Shown here piece after piece: positions 53,040 through 64,000 of a DNA stretch of 64,000 nucleotides. Position 1 is the stretch's first letter. Every line of letters begins with the position of its first letter. The position numbers and the translations under genes were made by a program. The notes beneath the pieces were generated by a model, which saw only the letters and a program-made list of their open reading frames with translations, was not told the origin of the DNA and ran no database searches. Source of the DNA: Rhabditoides inermis. Its lineage: Eukaryota; Nematoda; Chromadorea; Rhabditida; Rhabditidae. The DNA lies in contig CAWZYM010000081.1 of assembly GCA_963966185.1 (NCBI GenBank), positions 77,501 to 141,500 of the forward strand. Reading direction: 5' to 3'.

Positions 53040-54491
53040 TCTCCTTTTCTACTAAAATGTCCTATGGTGTCCGTCATTGGAAGGTCATAACTAGCTTCAA
53101 ACTTAACCGATTCCTATGAAACTTTGTAGAAAGTTGTGTCACCTGCACCAGACGACAACAAAATTCAGGCACCTCTCAACTCCCCCTCTACGCCCATATT
53201 TGGTAGAAAAACCACCAAAAATGGTCACTTTTGCACTTTTTCTTGTGTTTCCGCGGGCATAACTCCGTTTCTACCGAACCGGATTGCGTCAAACTTTGCA
53301 AAAAGTTAACATAGTACTTCAGGATGCAGTCCACTTCGTGATTACTCTCCAATTACACTCATTGCCTATATTTGGTAGAAAAAACCGCAAAAGTCATTGA
53401 TTTTGATGATGTCCGCTGCGAAAGCTTCTCACCTAAGAAACCATTTTGCTTCTTGTTTCGTAATTACTTTTAACAAATAGTTCTGTCACGAACCTGCAAG
53501 TTTCACTCTGATTGGTTACGGTATGAGGAAAATATAACCAAATTAGCAAGAGATGCGCGCGCGCCCTTGCCTCACTTTCGCGATTTCGAGTATTTCCGCG
53601 GTCATAACTTGATTCATACAGAACCAATTTGCATTAAACGTTTGAGATAGTTGATTTTACGTCTTCTGATTTTGGTCGAAAAACCACCAAAAAATATCAC
53701 TTTTGCACTTTTTCTTGTGTGTCCGCGTGCATATCTCCGTTTTTACTGAACCGATTTGCGTGAAACTTTTCAGAAAGTTTACATATTACTTCAGGACGCA
53801 GTCCACTTCGTGATTACTCTCCAATTACACTCATTGCCCATATTTCGAAGAAAAACCACGAAAGTAATCGATTTTGTTGCTGTTCGCAGCGAACGTGTCT
53901 CATCTAAGAAACATCTTCGCTTCTTTTTCCGTAAATACGTTCAACAAATAGTTTCAACAAAAAGAGCGTACCTGCAAAACTCAGCGTTATTGGTTACGGT
54001 GTGAGGAACATATTGTCCAATTATCAAAAAATGCGCGCGCCCTCGCATTTCTTTTGCGATTTTGATTAGTTCCGCGTTCATGACTTGATTCATACTAAAC
54101 CATATTGTATGAAACTTTGCAAATAGTTGAGTTCACGTCTTCGGCTGTAGTCCACGTTGTGATAGTCCTCAATTTTGCTTTCAGTATCCGGGTAAAAAAC
54201 ATCAAAATCTCGCTGTCCGGCAGCGGAAGCTCCATGTCCAAGCAAAAGTTTTACTTCAATCTCTAAAAATGCATTGACAAAGAACGGAGAGAGAGAGGGA
54301 GAGAGGAAAAGTTAGAGAGAAGCATATAGATATACATATATAGAGAAAGGCAGTGTTAGAGCGAATAAGAGTAATGTTATCGTTGCATTGACAATAGAAA
54401 AAACTGCGAGAGGAGACTTGAGAGAAGGAAAAAGAGAAAGAGGGGAAAAAAAGGAAAAGTTAGATAAAAAAGGGAAGGGAGAGATAGAGAG

Positions 54492-54529
<38 letters not shown>

Positions 54530-54629
54530 CGATAATGAAAGAGGGCGAGAGGTTGCAGTAGCAAAGCTATTTGTTTTCGTAGCATTAAAACTAAAAGACA
54601 TACGAGGAGAAAGAGAGAGAAAGAAAGAG

Positions 54630-54662
<33 letters not shown>

Positions 54663-54663
54663 C

Positions 54664-54717
<54 letters not shown>

Positions 54718-55181
54718 TGAGAGAGAGTTTTTATGAGCAAAGGAAAGTATAGTTCAGAAAAAAACGTATAATGATTATCATTGATCTATGTATTCATAGA
54801 TATTGATAGCGGGAGCGCGCGGCACCGTGCGGGTGCTCTTTCTGTATACGCGAGGACAATCAAATTCAAAAATATACATAGATCTACTGACTTGTACAAC
54901 GGAGGTACGCGGCAGCTAACCAAAGCACTTGCAGACCAGGTGTTATTATTATTGCATCGCCTCTAGACCACATTATCAGTGCAATCAATACATCAATCGA
55001 CTAATCTTCTCTACTTCAATAACCAGTTTCACTCAAAATGTTATTAAATTGTAAAAAAAAACACAGTATTATTGATCATAACAAAAACTTGAGTTTCTAT
55101 TATATTCTATGAGTTTCTATTCTATTCTTCTTATTTTCATGATCTAGCGCGGAGGCGCGCAACAGCGCGCCGGAGCGCTAG
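53040..55181 (+). mobile_element. Helitron-like element E13, second family
   Basis: Same start logic (TCTCCTTTTCTACTAAAATG, then TCCTATGGTGTCCGTC) but a different body made of the monomers seen in E14 (CATAACTCCGTTTCTACCG and relatives, 53040-54180), GA tracts (54286-54720), one diverged core unit (about 54800-54865, GGGAGCGCGCGGCACCGTGC) and an enlarged 3' palindrome at 55144-55181 (arms CTAGCGC...GCGCGC and GCGCGC...GCGCTAG). The flank after CTAG is unique sequence. Confidence 0.65.
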
Positions 55182-55224
55182 TACCCCAGTCTCTAGAAAC
55201 GTGCAAGGAACCCTGAATCACATC

Positions 55225-55318
55225 TCTCTTTTTCTTTCTGACCCAGTTGAATGAACACACACTCTTTGCTGAGCGTGGAAAATCCGCTTGATTCTAGGAC
55301 CGTGACTTGTAAACGATA
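55225..55318. repeat. 94-bp direct repeat, left copy
   Basis: Identical by eye to 58379-58472 (shares GACCCAGTTGAATGAACAC and GATTCTAGGACCGTGAC). The two copies enclose the lectin-like gene, and the right one abuts the 5' end of element E14. Confidence 0.85.
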
Positions 55319-55986
55319 CATCTGTCGCTTGTTTATTCTCATTTGAACTGTTTCAATTAACATTCAGTTTTTCATATATAGTTCACCGTTAAGAGCTCTT
55401 TGTCCATGTAGAGTTCGAGAAATCTGTGTCAGTATAACTAAATTATGTCTTTAGTGGTTTTTTTTATAAATAATATTTTCATAACACCTACGTTACATTC
55501 ATGCCGCTAAATTGAATTGTTGAGACGTTGCCTTTTTGCCAGAGGGTTGCGTATGAAGATGGGTTAATGATCCATTGTTTGTAAACATCATGAACTCTCT
55601 CCCTTCCTCTCTTTCTCTCTTTTTCGTCCTTCTCCCACTTTTTACAAGGAGGCACATAGAAAAGAGAAAAAGAAAAGAGAGAAAGAGAGAAAGAGAGAAT
55701 GAGAGATTTTTTTTATGAAATTAGGATACATTCCAATCGCCAAGTAGATCAAAAAATACTGCGTCGTATGAGAAGATCGCTGACAGATCATTGAGGGTCC
55801 CTCCCCAGCAGAATTGTAGGAAAGCGCCCGAAGAGTTGGCTGCGTGGTGTCCTAGATACGAGAGGAAGTAGTGAGGAAAGGGAGAAGCGCCAAAAACAGC
55901 TTGAGAGCATTTCGACATTTGTGATTTTGTCGCTAAGAAACGTTTTCTGAAGGAACTGACGAGTTTGAAGCCAGTATGAAGCGGAA
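55319..55986. other. Upstream flank of lectin-like gene
   Basis: AT-rich with CT/GA-rich patches at 55600-55700. A 65-codon minus-strand frame at 55918-55721 has mixed composition but no family I recognise; I do not call it. Confidence 0.35.
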
Positions 55987-56040
55987 ATGCAACGAACAGT
56001 TGTGGTTCTTATTCTCTACGTTGCTTCGGTCTTTTGTGCG

Positions 56041-56093
<53 letters not shown>

Positions 56094-58062
56094 GAGAAAG
56101 AGGCGAGTTCAGGACGCGTGGTGCGAATTCATCGGCGGTCGAGCAAGATATGAGACAGAGTACTCAAATGCCACCAACCGAGGCGACTGTCTTCGAGCGT
56201 GTATGATCGATCCGAACTGTAAGGTGAGAGTAAAACTCGCAATCAGAAAGTGCGCCGCCAGTATCTCTCTCTTTTTACGGAAAGACTACTATAAAAGAGA
56301 GAGCCTGGTCCGCGTCGCGTGTCCACCAGCCCAGAGCTAACTCGCTGATTCTGGACACCTTTTTATCATTCGCTTTTCGGTGTGACAAACACTGCTCGCC
56401 GCTCAGCTCACAGAGTCAATAACGAAAGTTGTACATTCGAGAAAAAGATCGAGTGTTGAAAGTGTATCTAATGCAAAGCAGTTTTGTATTTTGTATTTTG
56501 TGCACGCTGTCGTGTCGATGAATGGCATCTTTAGGCTGTAATGTGGGCCGATTACACTTCCGAAGGATACAAATGCTACGTTCCCGATGCGTAAGTTTTC
56601 ACAAAACATAACCATTTACTCTGCCTTTATAGAGCTTTCGACATTACTAAGCACAAGTTTCCTAATTGGTACAAAGACTCTTACTATATGTACATGCAAT
56701 GCGATGAAGAGGTCAGAGCTATTCTAGAAAGCAACTACAGAAGGTAAGTTCTCTCTTTCTCTCGCTCTCTCTCTCTCTCTCCCTCTCTCTCTCTCTCCCT
56801 TCGCCATATCGATTATTATAGGGAAGGACGATCGTACCACATCTTCGGGACAAACGGGACAGTGGATGTGACTGATGGAAATAGCGACAATCCAACCAGG
56901 TTTACGTTTTCGGAATGAATAATGAGTACTAGTGTTGGGCAGGATTAATCCAAATTTGGATTAATCGTGGATTAATCGGATTAATCGGATTAATCCGAAT
57001 CTTAATCCAAAATCTTAGAAATTTTGGATTTCAGATTAATCCGAATTCCGAAATCCAGTTTTTTGGGGATTTGGATTAATCCAAAATCCAAAATCCATAA
57101 ATCCGGGTTTTGGATTTTGGATTAATCTACTCGTTTACAAATTGTTAAAATAATGTCGTTTTAAATGATGAAATTTCACTTTATTTGAGCTTTCATCTAT
57201 AACGGCGCCTTTGTAACGTTACAGAAACATCAAAAACACCAAATTCTACTATTAGTAAGGCATAAAGATGCCAAAAAGACAATGTAAAAGTTGGATTAAT
57301 CCAAAATCCAAAGTTTGGATTAATCTGAAATCCAAAATCCAAAAATTTTGGATTTTGGGTTAATCCAAAACCCGAAATCCACAATTTTTGATTACGGATT
57401 AATCCAAAATCCAAAACCCTGAATATCTGGGATTTTGATTAATCCAAAATCCAAAATCCAACTCGGATTAGGATTTTGCCCAACACTAATGAGTACCATA
57501 TCACATTTTGTAGTGCACTTTATCGAGTTTTCTCATTTCAACCTTTCAGTTTCCGCATCGTCTTTTCGCAAAACGACGCGCACACGAATGCTTCGTTCAT
57601 TTTAAACCAAAACATCGTTGCAACCAAAACGGGACGAGCCCAAAACCACCTGCAGTTCACGTGAGATTCGATCGAAATGTGCACAACCAGTAAACCTTGA
57701 GCATGATGAATACTGGCACGAAGATGGTTATGAACGTGTTGATGAATGATGAGCAGATCGTTTCGTTGGACATCGCGAGACCGCACTTCAGGCGAGTATA
57801 ATAATAATAATCTTAATCTGCCAAGAGAGATGAAAGACAGTAACACTGATGAAAGACAGTAACAACAAATGTACAATGCCGAAAATATTGAACTGACCCT
57901 AGGCTATCTGTATCAAACATCTAGCTACTTATGGGGCTCCTAACGTATATAGAGTTACAAGTTACAACATTGCCGTTTGATCTACCGTGGAGGTTCACAG
58001 CAGAGGAAGTTGCGATAGCGAAAGTGATTGGTTGTGGCAGAGTGCAACTCCGCGGCAAATGA
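55987..58062 (+). CDS. Secreted PAN/apple plus galectin-like protein
   Basis: Exons 55987-56040, 56113-56223, 56535-56590, 56633-56743, 56822-56899, 57550-57660, 57702-57791 and 57993-58062 give about 226 residues. Exon 1 is a signal peptide (MQRTVVVLILYVASVFCA). Next comes a six-cysteine PAN/apple-like domain: WCEFIGG, NATNRGDCLRACMIDPNCK, YKCYVPD, MYMQCDEE. The last ~135 residues resemble a galectin fold: SFRIVFSQNDAHTNASF, NIVATKTG, VMNVLMNDEQIVSLDI, IGCGRVQL, though the canonical sugar-binding H-NPR motif is only partly kept (AHTNAS). Most later introns are phase 2. The (GA)n tract at 56048-56100 is best read as a 72-bp intron (GTATGG...TTCAG); read through, it would add an Arg-Glu repeat. 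The last intron uses a GC donor. An open alternative 3' exon (CSVYTYHVGWGFNESN, to a TAG near 58199) exists. Exon structure is good, galectin call moderate. Confidence 0.6.
56930..57488. mobile_element. hAT-type MITE with internal TAATCC repeats
   Basis: Perfect terminal inverted repeats TAGTGTTGGGCA and TGCCCAACACTA, flanked by an 8-bp target duplication ATGAGTAC (56922-56929 and 57489-57496): the hAT signature. 559 bp, no transposase. The interior is dominated by palindromic GGATTAATCC and AAAATCC motifs, with about 20 TAATCC/GGATTA hexamers by eye. It lies in the intron between exons 56822-56899 and 57550-57660. Confidence 0.85.
57884..57939. repeat. Short dispersed repeat, copy 2
   Basis: Diverged copy of 244-302 (shares CCCTAGGCTA and AGCTACTTAT), here inside the last intron of the lectin-like gene. 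Confidence 0.5.
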
Positions 58063-58378
58063 AGCGGAACATGATGTGAAACGAGTGTAGTGGTTTATTG
58101 CAGCTGTTCCGTATACACGTATCACGTTGGATGGGGATTCAACGAATCCAACACTCTATACACCCATCTGCCGTATAGAATCGAGGGTAACTAGTTCATT
58201 TACCGCCTTAATTATATCTTTCTATCTTTCCCTCTTTCTCACTCACACATGAGAAAGACCTCTTGAACAAATCATTGTTTATTCACAAATTACAACATAA
58301 AGCAATTTAATGCTAGCAACAAAGTGTTCAATTATAATTGAAATCAAAAACGTCAGGAACGACAGGAAGCATATACTT

Positions 58379-58472
58379 TCTCTTTTTCTTTCTGACCCAG
58401 TTGAATGAACACACACTCTTTGCTGAGCGTGGAAAATCCGCTTGATTCTAGGACCGTGACTTGTAAACGATA
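58379..58472. repeat. 94-bp direct repeat, right copy
   Basis: Second copy of 55225-55318. It ends at 58472, one base before the A that precedes the TC of element E14. Confidence 0.85.
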
Positions 58473-58473
58473 A

Positions 58474-61400
58474 TCGCCTTTTCTACTAAAATGTCCTATT
58501 GTCTCTGTCCGTCATTCCAGAGTCATAACTAGCTTCAAACTCAACCAATTCACATGAAACTTGGTAGAAAGTTGTATTCCTTTGCAAGGACGACGACAAA
58601 ATTCAGGCACCTCTCAACTCCTCCTCTACGTCCATATTTGGTCAAAAAACCACCAAAAATGGTCACTTTTGCACTTTTTCTTGTGTGTCCGCGAACATAA
58701 CTCCGTTCCTACCGAACCGATTTGCGTCAAACTTTGCAAAAAGTTTACAAAGTACTTCAGGATGCAGTCCACTTTGTGATTACTCTCCAATTACACTCAT
58801 TGCCTTTATTTAGTAGAAAAACCTCAAAATTCGCCGATTTTGGTGGTGTCCGCTGCAAAAGCTTCTCACCTAAGAAACAGTTTCGCTTCTTGTTCTGTAA
58901 GTACTTTCAACAAATAGTTCTGTCACTAACCTGCAATTTTCATCATCATTGGTTACGGTGTAAGGAAAATATAGCCAAATTAGCAAGAGCCGCGCGCGCG
59001 CTCTCGCCTCACTTTTGCGATTTTTAGTATTTCCGCGGTCATAACTCGATTCATACAGAACCAGTTTGCATGAAACTCATAAGATAGTTGAGATCACGTC
59101 TTCTGATGCAGTCCATTTTGTGACAGTTCTCAATTTTGCTTTCATTACCTCTATTTTTGGTCGAAAACCACCAAAAATGGTCACTTTTGCACTTTTTCTT
59201 GTGTGTCCGCGGGCATAACTCCGTTTCTACCGAACCGATTTGCGTCAAACTTTGCAGAAAGTTTGCATATTACTCCAGGATGCAGTCCACTTTGTGATTA
59301 CTCTCCAATTACACTCATTGCCTATATTTGGTAGAAAAACCTCAAAATTCGCCGATTTTGGTGCTGTCCGCTGCAAAAGCTTCTCACCTAAGAAACAGTT
59401 TCGCTTCTTGTTCTGTAATTACTTTCAACAAATAGTTCTGTCACTAACCTGCACGTTTCATCATCATTGGTTACGGTGTAAGGAAAATATAGCCAAATTA
59501 GCAAGAGCCGCGCGCGCGCTCTCGCCTCACTTTTGCTATTTTTAGTATTTCCGCGGTCATAACTCGATTCATACAGAACCAGTTTGCATGAAACTCATAA
59601 GATAGTTGAGATCACGTCTTCTGATGCAGTCCATTTTGTGACAGTTCTCAATTTTGCTTTCATTACCTCTATTTTTGGTCGAAAACCACCAAAAATGGTC
59701 ACTTTTGCACTTTTTCTTGTGTGTCCGCGGGCATAACTCCGTTTCTACCGAACCGATTTGCGTCAAACTTTGCAGAAAGTTTGCATATTACTCCAGGATG
59801 CAGTCCACTTTGTGATTACTCTCCAATTACACTCATTGCCTATATTTGGTAGAAAAACCTCAAAATTCGCCGATTTTGGTGCTGTCCGCTGCAAAAGCTT
59901 CTCACCTAAGAAACAGTTTCGCTTCTTGTTCTGTAAGTACTTTCAACAAATAGTTCTGTCACTAACCTGCACGTTTCATCATCATTGGTTACGGTGTAAG
60001 GAAAATATAGCCAAATTAGCAAGAGCCGCGCGCGCGCTCTCGCCTCACTTTTGCGATTTTTAGTATTTCCGCGGTCATAACTCGATTCATACAGAACCAG
60101 TTTGCATGAAACTCATAAGATAGTTGAGTTCACGTCTTCTGGTGCAGTCCATTCTGTGACAGTTCTCAATTTTGCTTTCATTACCTCTATTTTTGGTCGA
60201 AAACCACCAAAAATGGTCACTTTTGCACTTTTTCTTGTGTGTCCGCGGGCATAACTCCGTTTCTACCGAACCGATTTGCGTCAAACTTTGCAGAAAGTTT
60301 GCATATTACTCCAGGATGCAGTCCACTTTGTGATTACTCTCCAATTACACTCATTGCCTATATTTGGTAGAAAAACCTCAAAATTCGCCGATTTTGGTGC
60401 TGTCCGCTGCAAAAGCTTCTCACCTAAGAAACAGTTTCGCTTCTTGTTCTGTAAGTACTTTCAACAAATAGTTCTGTCACTAACCTGCAATTTTCATCAT
60501 CATTGGTTACGGTGTAAGGAAAATATAGCCAAATTAGCAAGAGCCGCGCGCGCGCTCTCGCCTCACTTTTGCGATTTTTAGTATTTCCGCGGTCATAACT
60601 CGATTCATACAGAACCAGTTTGCATGAAACTCATAAGATAGTTGAGTTCACGTCTTCTGGTGCAGTCCATTCTGTGACAGTTCTCAATTTTGCTTTCATT
60701 ACCTTTTTTATGGTCGAAAACCACCAAAAATAGACACTTTTGCACCTTTTCTTGTGTGTCCGCGGGCATATCTCCGTTTCTACTGAACCGATTTGCGTGA
60801 AACTTCTCAGAAAGATTACATATTACTTCAGGACGCAGTCGACGCAGTGATTACTCTCCAATTACACTCATTGCCTATATTTCGAAGAAAAACCACGAAA
60901 GTAATCGATTTTGTTGCTGTTCGCAGCGAACGTGTCTCATCTAAGAAACATCTTCGCTTCTTTTTCCGTAAATACGTTCAACAAATAGTTTCAACAAAAA
61001 GAGCGTACCTGCCAAATTCAGCGTTATTGGTTACGGTGTGAGGAACATATTGTCCAATCATCAAAAGATGCGCGCGCCCTCGCATTTCTTTACGATTTTG
61101 ATTAGTTCCGCGTTCACGACTTGATTCATACTAAACCAATTTGTATGAAACTTTGCAGATAGTTGAGTTTACGTCCTCGGCTGTAGTCCACCTCCTCAAT
61201 TTTGCTTTCAGTATCCGGTTAAAAAACATCAAAATCTCGCTGTCCGGCAGCGGAAGCTCCATGTCCAAGCAAAAGTTTTACTTCAATCTCTAAAAATGCA
61301 TTGACAAAGAACGGAGAGAGAGAGAGAGAGGGAGAGAGGAAAAGTTAGAGAGAAGCATATAGATATATATATAGAGAAAGGCAGCGGAAAAAGAGGAAGA

Positions 61401-61595
61401 GGGAAAAAAGGAAGAGTAAGATAAAAAAAAAGGGAAGGGAGAGATAGAGAGAGACAGAGAGAGAAAGAGAGAGAGAGAATGCGAGAATAAAAGAGGGCGA
61501 GAGGTTGCAGTAGCAAAGCTCGTAGCATTAAAACTAAAAGAAATACGAAGAGAAAGAGAGAGAAAGAAAGAGAAAAAAGAGAGAGAAAGAAAGAG

Positions 61596-61627
<32 letters not shown>

Positions 61628-61647
61628 CAGAGAAAGAGAGAGAGGAA

Positions 61648-61691
<44 letters not shown>

Positions 61692-62168
61692 AAGAGAGAG
61701 AGAGAGAGAGTTTTTATGAGCAAAGGAAAGTATAGTTCAGAAAAAAAAGTATAATGATTATCATTGATCTATGTATTCATAGATATTGATAGCGGAGCGG
61801 GAGCGCGCGGCACCGTGCAGGTGCTCTTTCCGTATACGCGAGGACATTCAAATTCAAAAATATACATAGATCTACTGACTTGTACAACGGAGGTACGCGG
61901 CAGCTAACCAAAGCACTTGCAGACCAGGTATTATTATTGCATTGCCTCTAGACCACATTATCAGTGCAATCAATACATCAATCGACTAATCTTCTCTACT
62001 TTAATAACCAGTTTCACTCGAAATGTTATGAAATTGTAAAAAAAAACACACAGTATTATTGATCATAACAAAAACTTGAGTTTCTATTCTATTCTATGAG
62101 TTTCTATTCTATTCTTCTTATTTTCATGATCTAGCGCGGAGGCGCGCGACAGCGCGCCGAAGCGCTAG
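58474..62168 (+). mobile_element. Helitron-like element E14, second family
   Basis: Starts TCGCCTTTTCTACTAAAATG next to non-array sequence, which confirms the TC start. The body is the 518-bp repeat array plus a segment (about 60720-62130) that parallels the 3' two-thirds of E13; GA tracts 61313-61710; diverged core; enlarged palindrome 62131-62168. E15 follows at once. Confidence 0.65.
58660..60760 (+). repeat. 518-bp higher-order tandem repeat, four copies
   Basis: The motif CATAACTCCGTT starts at 58696, 59214, 59732 and 60250, exactly 518 bp apart. Within each unit a diverged copy (CATAACTCGATTCATACAG) lies 344 bp after the first and 174 bp before the next, so a ~172-bp ancestral monomer with three per unit is likely. 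A 101-codon open frame recurs in every unit, but its conservation follows from recent amplification and I do not call it coding. Confidence 0.85.

Positions 62169-64000
<1,832 letters not shown>

Noticed and set aside
58722..60581. Four copies of a 101-codon open frame
   Set aside because: They lie once per 518-bp unit in near-identical DNA; openness follows from recent amplification, and the diverged related monomers do not keep the frame.

Overview
The window looks like nuclear DNA from an invertebrate animal with a compact gene style. Host-type genes are split by introns mostly 45 to 110 bp long. They include a ZC3H14/Nab2-type zinc-finger gene, a midasin (MDN1) fragment, a histone H2A remnant that keeps the metazoan-type histone 3' stem-loop, and a secreted PAN/apple plus galectin-like protein. 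LINE reverse transcriptases, tRNA-derived SINEs, hAT-type and TTAA-type DNA elements fit a metazoan; I cannot name the species. All alignments were done by eye.

Layout: 0.5-2.1 kb, C-terminal exons of a ZC3H14-like gene (minus), with one exon inside a ~610-bp tandem duplication; 3.3-4.3 kb, a six-exon gene of unknown function with one in-frame stop; 5.0-5.2 kb, H2A remnant; 5.3-6.7 kb, a 5'-truncated CR1/Jockey-like LINE; 6.9-9.2 kb, pieces of an RTE-like LINE with two TTAA-type MITEs and a tRNA-like SINE between them.

10.1-55.2 kb and 58.5-64 kb: fifteen repeat elements in the same orientation. Each starts TC (rarely TT), followed by a conserved motif around AAAATGYCCTATGGTG, a unique body, a CT or GA microsatellite, tandem core units (139-bp and 110-bp types) and a tail ending in a GC-rich palindrome closing with CTAG. 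Twelve are directly head-to-tail (10114-53039), a thirteenth continues the run with a different body, and two more follow the lectin gene. The termini and 3' hairpin are those of Helitrons; the microsatellite plus core-repeat plan recalls the HINE/pearl group. No Rep/helicase frame is visible, so these are non-autonomous.

Insertions sit in this array: a SINE at 28.8-29.2 kb with a 7-bp target duplication, and a 5.16-kb DNA element (34.7-39.9 kb) with inverted ends beginning TTAAAGGAACAGTGGCG, which carries a multi-exon fragment of midasin, an inverted SINE pair, and the 3' end of another gene with a polyadenylation signal. The lectin-like gene at 56.0-58.1 kb is an island between array elements; one of its introns holds a hAT-type MITE full of TAATCC motifs. 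The last 5.5 kb holds 518-bp higher-order repeats.

The genes do not form one pathway; the window is mainly a record of transposition, gene-fragment capture and repeat amplification.
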